Shown in pieces: positions 14,267-20,916 of a stretch of 20,916 nt of DNA. Source of the stretch: a virus; IMG/VR virus record IMGVR_UViG_3300031565_000467, positions 1 to 20,916 of that record. One strand, given 5' to 3'. Within the stretch, counting starts at the first letter, position 1; each line of letters begins with the position of its first letter. Below the pieces are notes generated by a model. The model was not told the DNA's origin, did no database searches, and saw only the letters and a list, made by a program, of their open reading frames with translations. A program made the translations under genes and the position numbers.

Positions 14267-14644
14267 ATGGCAAAGTTAAAAATTGATTGGTCAGATTTAA
14301 GTATGGATGCGAAGTGGTACGATTTTGAAAACGGGGATGTTGTCGAGGGAGAACCCAAGGGGGACGGAACATATTTTAAAATCCGTCCGTATCCCACCGA
14401 GCTTGCCGGCGCGATAATTAAGGACGGCGGGTTTCTCATGTCCGGAGAACAGCGGAAGAAAATTCATGATCATTGCCTTGTTAGTTGGAAAGGATTGGTC
14501 GATGCAAACAACAAAGACATTCCCTTCAGCGAAGACACGAAGGAAAAAATATTCAAGTACTCTCTCGGGGGGATATCCGCTTTCGTGTTCAACCGAAGCA
14601 CAGCTTTTGGCGACAAGAAAAAGGCGCAGGAAAAAAACTCATAA
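14267..14644 (+). CDS. Tail assembly chaperone, gpG-like (0-frame product)
   Basis: 125 aa between tail tube and tape measure genes, as lambda gpG. Shine-Dalgarno AGGGGAG precedes the ATG. The sequence begins with WSDLSMDAKWYDFENGD and has a beta/alpha body (TYFKIRPYPTELAGA) and a Lys-rich C-terminal end (GDKKKAQEKNS). In lambda-type phages this protein, together with a frameshifted longer form, binds the tape measure protein and recruits tube subunits. The last codons contain an A AAA AAC slippery heptamer in the correct phase, which makes the pair recognisable. Confidence 0.8.
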   Translation: MAKLKIDWSDLSMDAKWYDFENGDVVEGEPKGDGTYFKIRPYPTELAGAIIKDGGFLMSGEQRKKIHDHCLVSWKGLVDANNKDIPFSEDTKEKIFKYSLGGISAFVFNRSTAFGDKKKAQEKNS

Positions 14645-15003
14645 AATGGGCGGAGTGGTTTTTTTCGCCCACAAAGATGGAGTGTTCTTTTTGTGTCCGA
14701 CTACAGAAAGACGGATTCCCAGGGAGCGAGGGGTTAAACTGCAAAGGAATTGAGTATGTCGATGAGTGCCATAGGCCGGGTGGTAAAGCTCAAAAACTTT
14801 CGGGACAAAACCGAAAACTCCTGGACTTGTTTGGTCGGATGAACATTGTCGGCCCGGAAGTCGTTTTCAAAACCTATCGCGTACCAATCGGGCAACGGCC
14901 CATAATTTTGGACAGATACATAGGGTTGCTTTCTGCCATTAAGCGCATACGAGAAAAAAGTAATGACCACAAAGCTAAAAATAGACCTGCTCGTAGACGA
15001 TAA
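14267..15003 (+). CDS. Tail assembly chaperone long form, gpGT-like, by -1 frameshift
   Basis: Read as 14267-14638 then 14638-15003: the ribosome slips one base back on A AAA AAC (14632-14638) and continues through LIKWAEWFFSPTK to TAA 15001-15003, giving about 245 aa. The extension has its own possible metal-binding cysteines (MECSFC, then GLNC and DEC) and a helical, basic end. It overlaps the tape measure start by 41 bases. Without the shift it has no convincing start: ATG 14677 lacks a ribosome site. Shift efficiency is unknown. A separate small gene translated on its own is the alternative. Confidence 0.75.
14632..14638 (+). promoter_or_regulatory. -1 ribosomal frameshift slippery heptamer A AAA AAC
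   Basis: In the gpG-like frame the codons are GAA AAA AAC TCA TAA, so positions 14632-14638 read X XXY YYZ exactly. The 0-frame stop is 14642-14644, two codons later. The -1 frame is open for a further 121 codons into the tape measure start. Confidence 0.85.
14647..14671 (+). promoter_or_regulatory. Candidate frameshift-stimulating hairpin
   Basis: TGGGCG (14647-14652) pairs with CGCCCA (14666-14671) around a 13-base T-rich loop. The stem begins 8 bases after the slippery heptamer, in the spacing range of known stimulatory structures. It is short but G/C-rich in an A/T-rich context. Confidence 0.6.
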
Positions 15004-18000
15004 AGGCACGGCAGTTGTCACAAATTTTGGCACAAAGGCAGAGAGTGCTTTTAAGTTAGCTGCAAAAGGGGCTTTGGTGTTTGGCGCTGCGTTTGCCGGC
15101 ATATCAGTGGGGGTAGCAAAAGTACTAAACGAGTTCCAACCCTTTGAAACCGCCCTTGTTGATATGGGCAAGGTGACAGGCCGCAGTCTCGAAGAAATCC
15201 GTGCTGAAATAATGGCCCTCCCTCCTGAACTTGGAAGCGCCACCCAATTAATGCAGGGGTACTATCAGGTTATTTCCGCTGGCGTAACCGACCCCGTAAA
15301 AGCTTTGGAAATGCTCACGACTTCGGCCATGGCTGGAAAGGCCGCACACGTCGATCAAGCCGAAGTCGTCAAAGGGCTCACAAAGGTTATGGCCGGCTAC
15401 GAGGGGGAAGTCCGTTCCGCCGCAGACGCCGCAGACCTTTTATTTGCCATTGAACGTGTTGGTCAAACGACTGTTGCTGAACTCGTTCCACATATTGGCG
15501 GACTCGCAAAGGCATCTCACGATTTAGGTATCAGTCAAGACGAACTCGGGGGATCATTCGCACAGGTCACACAGCTTGCCGGGAACTCCGACGAAGCGGC
15601 CACGCTTTACATGCGAACCCTTACCTCTCTAATGAAGCCCTCCAAGGCCATGAATGAAGCCTTGAAGTCTATGGGATACGAGAGCGCGCAGGCTGCGATA
15701 AAAAGCATCGGGTTTACTGAGACTCTAAAGCAATTAAGCGCCACGGCTGGCGGCTCTCAGGTCAAGATGGCGGCTCTTTTTGGAAACATCCGGGCCATAC
15801 GGGGTGTTGCTGCTCTATCCGTGGGCGACTTCAAGGGCATGGCGGATAAAATAGAAGACATGGGGAACAAAACCGGCTCCATGGACAAAGCCTTTCGGGA
15901 GTGGATGGTAACTCTTGAGGCTTCAAAAGAGGCGTTTAGAAATACCATTGGGAAGGTTTTAATCGATATAGGTGAGGAAATAGCACCTACTGTTATTGCT
16001 GCTATGAAAAGCATCGGTGATGTCATCATTGAAAACAAAGACAATCTTGTCATTCTCGCAAAGGCGAGCGTAATAACGCTTGAGGGTATAATTGATCTTT
16101 GTAATGCAGTAGTCGGTGCGTTTTTCACTATGGCCGATGCGATCCTGTTGACTATCGGCATATTTAAAGAGTGGGCCAGCAATGTCGTAAATGCCATAGA
16201 AGACGTTGCGAACGCTCTCCCGGATGCAGTTACAGAAGCAGACCTATTCACCGAATCGGCGAACAACGCTTCTGCTGGCCTTGATGGAATGCTGAAGAGT
16301 GCCCACGGTGCAAGCAAGGAAATTGGGTTGATTGCGACGCACACCATAAAGGCCAATGCTGCCATTAAGGGATATGCCGATGTGTCCGGTCTTGCAGCGG
16401 CGCAACAAAAAGACCTTGGGACGGTGACCAATAAAACCAAAGAAGAAATCAAGGCGGAAGCGAAAGAAATAAAAGCGGCGAAGGAATACGTTGAAAAATT
16501 AGCCCTATCATTTGGCAAACTTTCCAAGAGCGTAAAAGAAGAAGCCATGCTTGAAAGAAAGCATATGGATTTGACCGCTGCTGATTACGCCAAACATAAC
16601 GAAGCAATGGTGAAGTTCAGGGAGAATCGATCCGAAAAGATAAAGAAGATAACAGCCGAAGAAACGCAAGCGATAAACTCGCTTTATGAAATGCTTGGGG
16701 GTAGCCTAAGACGAACCGATGAAAGTTATTTCGAGTTCAAGAAAAAGATGCTCGACGATGAGAAGCAAAGATACATCGACCTGTTTGGAGAAACCGCCCT
16801 TATTAATGAAGCCTTTGCCCAGAGATACATCGAGCTTGAGCATGAAAAAATGCGGGCGAGTGACGATTTCTTTGCCGGGGTCAAGGCCGGACTCTACGAC
16901 ATTACCCAGGACACGATCACATGGGGCGATGTTGGGTATGAGACGATTAGAACGTTTAATGATTCCGGGACCGCTGCCCTGACTGATTTCTTCAATTTTA
17001 CAGGTGATGGGTTTTTAGATTTGGGCGAACTCGCAGGCAGTGTTTTTGATAACATGGTTGAGATGTGGTCTGAGATGTTGGCTAAATTCATTATGCGTTG
17101 GGCGTCGGCAGGCTTAGAAAAATTAATTGGAGGCATAGGCGATCTGTTGGGGATTCCTTCCCTCGGTGATTTGCTCGGTCTTGGCGGGGCGGCAGCCGGC
17201 GGAGCGGCGGGAGCCGGGGCAGCGGCGGCTGGAGGTGCGGGAGCGGGAGCACTAACGAGTTTTGGATTTACTGCGGCAGAAACCGAAGCGGCCCTTGCGG
17301 GTGGTGGTGCGGTGGCGGCACCGACCGGAGCGGCGGCAACCGGAACAGCGGCGGCAGGGTCGAGTACTGCCGCAGGGTTGGCGGCGGCGGCACCATACAT
17401 GGCGTTGGCGTTGGCCGTACCATTATTAGGCCCGACTATCACAGCAACAATGGCCCCAATAATGCGCGATCTATTTGGCAGTAATCCCACATCCCCATCA
17501 GCCGGAGCCTATGTTTCAGCATGGGAGCAAGGGTTGTCAACATTCAGGGTAGAGGGGCTTGACCAAGATTTTGCCGTACCCGCCGACATTGCCCCACTCA
17601 AGGAACTTTTCAACGATTGGTTTCTTAATAATTTGGTTTGGGGAACAGACATTGCGCCCGCTGGGGACACCCTACCAAATTGGGCAAAGGACAATGAATA
17701 TTTAAATTCTTTTATGAGCGACAATATGTTGCTTGCCGATTATATCCAAAATATGCAGGACTTAAAATCTTCAACCGCAGCAAGCTATTGGGCGGCAGAA
17801 GCGGCGGCAGGCGCTCACGCTACGGGCGGGCCATTATTGGCGAATGAAATGTTTTTATCCGGCAGAGGGCCGTTAGGTGAAAGTGCTTTCTGGGGTGGCG
17901 TTGGCGAAGGTGTTGTCAATAACGATGCTGGCATGAACACCCTTGCTGAAATTAATAACGGCACACTCGTTGATAGGCTTGTCAATGCGGTTAACTCTGC

Positions 18001-18136
18001 GAGCGGGGGGAGCGACAGACCGATATACTTATCACAAAAAATCGTAATTGATGGCCATGAAATTGTCAATGTGGTTACGAAATACGGGCCGGGAGATCCG
18101 GGATATAGAGATTCAATTCAAGAGATAGCAAATTAA
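14963..18136 (+). CDS. Tail tape measure protein
   Basis: 1057 aa, the longest gene, directly after the G/GT chaperones. The tape measure sets tail length and exits with the DNA at infection. Visible parts: a hydrophobic segment near the N terminus (ALVFGAAFAGISVGVAKVL, about 37-55), a TP901-type tape domain (about 60-330, with AETALVDMGKV-like and MLTTSAMAGKAAHVDQAEVVKG motifs), hydrophobic stretches at about 360-405, a Lys/Glu-rich coiled-coil-like part (about 490-620), an extreme Gly/Ala-rich tract (about 740-812) ending in a hydrophobic segment (PYMALALAVPLLGPTITATM), and a C-terminal domain with ATGGPLLANEMFLSGRGPLGE. The start overlaps the GT frame and has only a weak purine-rich ribosome site. 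Confidence 0.93.
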   Translation: MTTKLKIDLLVDDKGTAVVTNFGTKAESAFKLAAKGALVFGAAFAGISVGVAKVLNEFQPFETALVDMGKVTGRSLEEIRAEIMALPPELGSATQLMQGYYQVISAGVTDPVKALEMLTTSAMAGKAAHVDQAEVVKGLTKVMAGYEGEVRSAADAADLLFAIERVGQTTVAELVPHIGGLAKASHDLGISQDELGGSFAQVTQLAGNSDEAATLYMRTLTSLMKPSKAMNEALKSMGYESAQAAIKSIGFTETLKQLSATAGGSQVKMAALFGNIRAIRGVAALSVGDFKGMADKIEDMGNKTGSMDKAFREWMVTLEASKEAFRNTIGKVLIDIGEEIAPTVIAAMKSIGDVIIENKDNLVILAKASVITLEGIIDLCNAVVGAFFTMADAILLTIGIFKEWASNVVNAIEDVANALPDAVTEADLFTESANNASAGLDGMLKSAHGASKEIGLIATHTIKANAAIKGYADVSGLAAAQQKDLGTVTNKTKEEIKAEAKEIKAAKEYVEKLALSFGKLSKSVKEEAMLERKHMDLTAADYAKHNEAMVKFRENRSEKIKKITAEETQAINSLYEMLGGSLRRTDESYFEFKKKMLDDEKQRYIDLFGETALINEAFAQRYIELEHEKMRASDDFFAGVKAGLYDITQDTITWGDVGYETIRTFNDSGTAALTDFFNFTGDGFLDLGELAGSVFDNMVEMWSEMLAKFIMRWASAGLEKLIGGIGDLLGIPSLGDLLGLGGAAAGGAAGAGAAAAGGAGAGALTSFGFTAAETEAALAGGGAVAAPTGAAATGTAAAGSSTAAGLAAAAPYMALALAVPLLGPTITATMAPIMRDLFGSNPTSPSAGAYVSAWEQGLSTFRVEGLDQDFAVPADIAPLKELFNDWFLNNLVWGTDIAPAGDTLPNWAKDNEYLNSFMSDNMLLADYIQNMQDLKSSTAASYWAAEAAAGAHATGGPLLANEMFLSGRGPLGESAFWGGVGEGVVNNDAGMNTLAEINNGTLVDRLVNAVNSASGGSDRPIYLSQKIVIDGHEIVNVVTKYGPGDPGYRDSIQEIAN

Positions 18137-18146
18137 AGGGGGAAGT

Positions 18147-18590
18147 ATGAGACAGATATTTTTAACGCTTTTGATTTTATTTTTTACAGTTGCTTCGGCT
18201 TTGGCGGACGGAACGGCTCCGCAAGTATCAACGGTTCTTTCAAGGGACATGCTTCAAATCACCTTTACCGTCACCGGTGACGCTTCAACCGGGGCCATAT
18301 CCGACCAGGACACGACAGACGGCAGAATAATCGGGATGTATCTCTATCGGGTAATCGTTGAAAACGATTCCGGCGATACCAGCGTCACCGACAATTCAGA
18401 CGTTTATATTCTGGACGCCGGGGGAACTGATCTTCTAAACGGCAAGGGTGTTGATCAACTCGACGACGATACAAGAAATTACATCAGACCATGCAGACAC
18501 GACCCCATCACCGGAGCATTGACGTTGGATGTAAATAGTCAGGCAACCGCCTCCGGGGTTTACATCGTGACTCTAATCTTTGCGAAATAA
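18147..18590 (+). CDS. Small Sec-leader protein after the tape measure gene
   Basis: 147 aa with a clear signal peptide: MRQ, a hydrophobic core (IFLTLLILFFTVAS) and a cleavage motif ALA before DGTAP (cut after residue 20). No lipobox is present. The mature part is beta-rich and acidic (VLSRDMLQITFTVTGDAST, MYLYRVIVENDSGDTSVTDN), ends with the strand SGVYIVTLIFA, and contains a 'NYIRPCRH' loop. A GGGGGAAG ribosome site precedes the ATG. I do not recognise a family, although the two-layer beta pattern resembles virion surface or adhesin-like domains. It is the first of three consecutive leader-bearing genes. Confidence 0.75.
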   Translation: MRQIFLTLLILFFTVASALADGTAPQVSTVLSRDMLQITFTVTGDASTGAISDQDTTDGRIIGMYLYRVIVENDSGDTSVTDNSDVYILDAGGTDLLNGKGVDQLDDDTRNYIRPCRHDPITGALTLDVNSQATASGVYIVTLIFAK

Positions 18591-18600
18591 GAGGTTTAAA

Positions 18601-19464
18601 ATGAAAAACAAATTAACTTCCCTTATAATTTTCTCGCTCTTGATCTTCCCGATTTCGGCGCTGGCTTTTGTGCCGTGCGATGTTTGCGTTGATGATAGCG
18701 CCTATAATGCAACGACCTGGAATGGAAACGATTGCGTTCCCACCATGGACGCCGTGAGAGACAAGATCGAAACCGTATCAGCGGCGGCGGCTCCGGTGGG
18801 TGCAAAGTATATTGTTCAAACCGCTGATGGGACTTTGAGCGCCGAACAGGCATTGGGCGCATTGGCAAGCGGTATTGTTTACAACACGACCACCACGGGC
18901 GCTTTGTCGATTGCGACACAAGGGACGGATTACTATAAACCCGGCGGCACAGACGTTGCTGATGTTGACGTAGTGGATGCTTTAACCATAAGCGGCGGCA
19001 CAATAGACGGCACACCGATAGGCGGCACGACCTCTGCGATTGCTCAAACAAGAGTCAAACGATTATATCCTGCAATCTTATCAGATACGACAAGCCCTCA
19101 TCAGCTTACGATCCAAGAATGCTCCAATACCCTAATCACTACCCAGGGTTGGAACGGCACGGATGATATTCAATTCGGGTTGCCCGATATTTCGGCTTAT
19201 GACGGCTCAGAGGGCGTTCTTGTAGTGCGGTTCAAGGACACGATTGGTATGCAAGATGCTGACACAGACTTTTATATTGATCCTGACGCATCGACCCAGA
19301 TCGATCTTGACGGAACGCTTACGGGAACTGATGGGGATCGGATCTGGTACGATAATATCACGATACGCACTTCCATAGTCTGCTCATCTGATTATAGCGT
19401 TGTGCTTGGCGGGTTTTGGAGCTGTTATCAAATCGTAGGCGTAGCTGCCGATAAGGGGTCATGA
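18601..19464 (+). CDS. Fibre-like protein with Sec signal peptide
   Basis: 287 aa from ATG 18601. An upstream in-frame ATG at 18580 lies inside the previous gene, whereas 18601 has an AAGAGG site. Residues 1-22 form a signal peptide (MKNKL, core IIFSLLIFPI, cleavage at ALA). The mature N terminus is Cys-rich (FVPCDVCVDD, then NDC). The middle (about 75-145) has the phage tail-fibre pattern YIVQTADGTLSAEQALGALA, then TTTTGALSIATQGTDYYKPG and LTISGGTIDGTPIGG. The C-terminal domain is beta-rich with two more cysteines (IVCSSDY, FWSCY). It looks like a short fibre or adhesin. The leader and cysteine pairs would suit the periplasm, which is odd for a virion protein. Confidence 0.72.
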   Translation: MKNKLTSLIIFSLLIFPISALAFVPCDVCVDDSAYNATTWNGNDCVPTMDAVRDKIETVSAAAAPVGAKYIVQTADGTLSAEQALGALASGIVYNTTTTGALSIATQGTDYYKPGGTDVADVDVVDALTISGGTIDGTPIGGTTSAIAQTRVKRLYPAILSDTTSPHQLTIQECSNTLITTQGWNGTDDIQFGLPDISAYDGSEGVLVVRFKDTIGMQDADTDFYIDPDASTQIDLDGTLTGTDGDRIWYDNITIRTSIVCSSDYSVVLGGFWSCYQIVGVAADKGS

Positions 19465-19745
19465 TGAAAAAACGATTACTCATATTTTTAACGCTGTTGC
19501 TGATCCCCACCCTTGCCTTTGGTCTTGTCTGGAAAGAAGACGAAACCAGCTACACCTCCGTCCGTGGTTCCTTCGTGGACGGGCAGGCTTGGCTTGACGG
19601 AATCATCCCAACTGCTTTGCCGAATAACATCACCGGAATAACAAAAGCGAATCCCGGCGTGGTGTCTTCGACGGCTCATGGCTTAGAAGTTGGCGACTTG
19701 GTTTACTTCGACACCCTGACGGAAATGACGGAGCTAAACTGGTAA
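19461..19745 (+). CDS. Sec-leader protein, 5' part of an interrupted gene
   Basis: 94 aa from two adjacent ATG codons: 19461 overlaps the previous stop, while 19464 is better spaced from GGGG (19455-19458). The leader is MKKR plus a core (LLIFLTLLLIPT) ending LAFG, and the mature part begins LVWKEDETSY. The segment TKANPGVVSSTAHGLEVGD then YFDTLTEMTELN is the first half of a small beta domain common in phage proteins ('vtt.aHGLs.GD.vy..g..GMteLNg...tV'). A TAA (19743-19745) cuts the domain in the middle. The same frame then stays open and completes it, so this is probably the N-terminal part of a longer gene. Confidence 0.62.
   Translation: MMKKRLLIFLTLLLIPTLAFGLVWKEDETSYTSVRGSFVDGQAWLDGIIPTALPNNITGITKANPGVVSSTAHGLEVGDLVYFDTLTEMTELNW
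19743..19745 (+). other. In-frame TAA inside an otherwise continuous reading frame
   Basis: Reading from 19461, the codons around the stop are TGG TAA GTC AGG. The frame continues without a stop to 20735 and the residues after the stop (VRAVTVKDSADAFSI) complete the domain begun before it. One C-to-T change (CAA, Gln, to TAA) would explain it. Sequencing error, a nonsense mutation, or suppressed or read-through translation are the options. Confidence 0.6.
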
Positions 19746-19847
19746 GTCAGGGCGGTCACGGTTAAAGATAGTGCCGATGCCTTTTCAATAAGCACAACTG
19801 CGGCTTATGTTGCGGCTGAAACCACAGGCGGGGCTTGCGGTCATTCT

Positions 19848-20735
19848 GTGGTGTCTCTTTCAACTCAATTCGCAGGCACCGGCTACAGGGTAGTTTTAGA
19901 TGCTGGCGACGGCAGTAAGGCAATCGGCTATGCTGGTCCAGAGGCAACGATTGAAACGCTTGGCACCAACCTGTTCGACCAGGACGGCGGTGGTGGTAGC
20001 GGCGACAAGGGTGCTTTTACCCTTGCTGACCTCAGACTCGCCGAGCTTTCTTCTGGAACTCTCACCGTTGGCAAGATGTACGAGATCAGCGCACAGAGTT
20101 TACTTGATTTCACCGCTGATGGCGCACCCAATAGCACCGTGGGAACAACCTTTATTGCGACAGGGACGAGTTTAACCCTGACCGCTGCTGACAAGGTTTA
20201 TCCGGTTGACATAAGCTGGGTTGTATACGGTACGAACACGATGGAGATTGATAGCGGGGCGTTGAAGATTAGTTATGTGGATAATGCGAGTGGGGCAAAG
20301 TTAACATTAAGAGATGCCGCTTCGGATTTTAGTGCTGACCTTGAAGTCGGAAAGCAGTACAAAATAACAGGAAATGCCAAGGTTGGAGCAACTGATTCAG
20401 TAGCGTTAAGACTTTACAGTGGAGCGGCTCCGTATTCATTCAGCTCTGTTACAATTACATCCACATCATTTGTACCATTTGAACTTTATTTAACAGCAGA
20501 TAGCACCACAGCCTGTGCTTTTCGTTCAGCAGAAATGGCCGCAGGCGAAGAAATCTGGCTCGACAACCTAAAACTCTACGAAGTCACAGAACCCAACGCA
20601 TCGGCAGTTCATATCTACAAGCAGAGAGGACTCGTCAATGAGGGGTGGTATTCGAATGCGCTGACGGATTTGAACGCAGGGACGAGCTTTGATTTTAATG
20701 TGTATAAAGAAGGCGGCGGGGCTGCGCTTTGGTAG
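19848..20735 (+). CDS. 3' part of the interrupted gene: beta-rich, carbohydrate-binding-module-like protein
   Basis: The same frame as 19461-19745 continues from 19746. The first plausible initiator after the stop is GTG 19848 (295 aa), without a convincing ribosome site. The sequence resembles fibre or adhesin parts: GGGGSGDKGAFTLADLRLAE linker, then two beta domains. The second (about 140-250) has YKITGNAKVGATDSVALRLY, TSTSFVPFELYLTADST and EEIWLDNLKLYEV, the pattern of jelly-roll carbohydrate-binding modules. The C terminus has YKQRGLVNEGWYSNALTDL. If joined to the leader part, the full protein would be about 424 residues. Binding to host surface glycans is inference. Confidence 0.62.
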   Translation: MVSLSTQFAGTGYRVVLDAGDGSKAIGYAGPEATIETLGTNLFDQDGGGGSGDKGAFTLADLRLAELSSGTLTVGKMYEISAQSLLDFTADGAPNSTVGTTFIATGTSLTLTAADKVYPVDISWVVYGTNTMEIDSGALKISYVDNASGAKLTLRDAASDFSADLEVGKQYKITGNAKVGATDSVALRLYSGAAPYSFSSVTITSTSFVPFELYLTADSTTACAFRSAEMAAGEEIWLDNLKLYEVTEPNASAVHIYKQRGLVNEGWYSNALTDLNAGTSFDFNVYKEGGGAALW

Positions 20736-20744
20736 GGAGATAAA

Positions 20745-20916
20745 ATGGCCGCAGTTGAAATCTACGACTACCTATCAACAGTAACCGCCGACAACGATGT
20801 AACATTGAGTGTTGACCCTTCGGGCGTGGTGACGGAGATGGGATCTTTTAACGACAAGATCCTCAAGGGTGACGATGGCTCCGAAGAACGTGTGCGGATC
20901 GGTTCGGATACGCCGG
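20745..20916 (+). CDS. Tail protein, N-terminal part (3' truncated by window edge)
   Basis: ATG 20745 follows GGGAG (20735-20739) directly after the TAG stop of the previous gene, and the frame is open to the window end (57 residues). The sequence begins MAAVEIYDYLSTVTADNDVT and continues with VVTEMGSFNDKILKGDDGSE. No signal peptide is present, unlike the three genes before it. Position after the tape measure and leader genes suggests a distal tail or tip component. The family cannot be assigned from this fragment. Confidence 0.6.
   Translation, partial: MAAVEIYDYLSTVTADNDVTLSVDPSGVVTEMGSFNDKILKGDDGSEERVRIGSDTP

Noticed and set aside
14466-14753. 95-codon third-frame open frame across the chaperone region
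   Set aside because: It overlaps both chaperone frames, has no ribosome site and has no sensible protein pattern. The -1 frame is the one supported by the slippery site.
15757-16548. 263-codon open frame on the minus strand inside the tape measure gene
   Set aside because: It lies fully within a well-supported + strand gene, has no ribosome site or recognisable domain, and has the composition of a complementary-strand shadow.
16894-17490. 198-codon minus-strand frame rich in Pro and Ala
   Set aside because: It is the complement of the Gly/Ala-rich tape measure tract, an expected artefact of that composition.
19743-19745. Stop-codon reassignment across the phage genome
   Set aside because: Other well-supported genes here end in TAA, TAG and TGA at sensible places, so a global recoding of TAA is not supported.

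Overview
The window is a contiguous stretch of the late (packaging, head and tail) module of a tailed phage or prophage with a siphovirus-like layout. All supported genes are on the + strand, closely packed and often overlapping by 1 to 14 bases (ATGA or TAATG junctions), and all three standard stop codons are used. No host gene, integrase, lysis gene, tRNA, IS element or CRISPR array is visible. The Shine-Dalgarno sites and Sec-type leaders point to a bacterial, probably Gram-negative, host. I cannot name it from sequence alone.

Region 1 (1-2238), packaging: the C-terminal end of a small terminase, a 63-aa zinc-ribbon protein and a lambda gpA-type large terminase. Region 2 (2235-4817), accessory: about eight small genes inserted between terL and the gpW gene, which lie next to each other in lambda. 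They include a helix-turn-helix protein, several cysteine-knuckle proteins and a HAD-hydrolase fragment. A promoter-like sequence and a long hairpin that buries a ribosome binding site precede the last gene. Region 3 (4818-9779), head: gpW-like joiner, lambda-family portal, HK97-type prohead protease with a nested in-frame scaffold start, a decoration-like protein and the major capsid protein.

Region 4 (9797-12627): a repetitive beta-rich protein with a Sec signal peptide, then three overlapping head-tail connector or tail-completion genes. Region 5 (12628-18136), tail: a terminator-like hairpin, a small Cys/Lys protein, two paralogous tail tube genes, tail assembly chaperones joined by a textbook -1 frameshift site (A AAA AAC plus a downstream hairpin), and a 1057-aa tape measure protein. 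Region 6 (18147-20916): three consecutive genes starting with Sec-type signal peptides. The third is split by an in-frame TAA that lies inside what looks like one continuous domain. A further tail gene then runs off the edge.

No gap between genes exceeds about 110 bases. The two longest (4387-4493 and 12628-12732) each hold a long stem-loop. The core order terS-terL-W-portal-protease/scaffold-decoration-capsid-connectors-tube-G/GT-tape is a standard lambdoid plan. The unusual parts are the Sec leaders on structural-module genes, the interrupted leader gene, the SD-burying hairpin and the high number of cysteine-knuckle small proteins.
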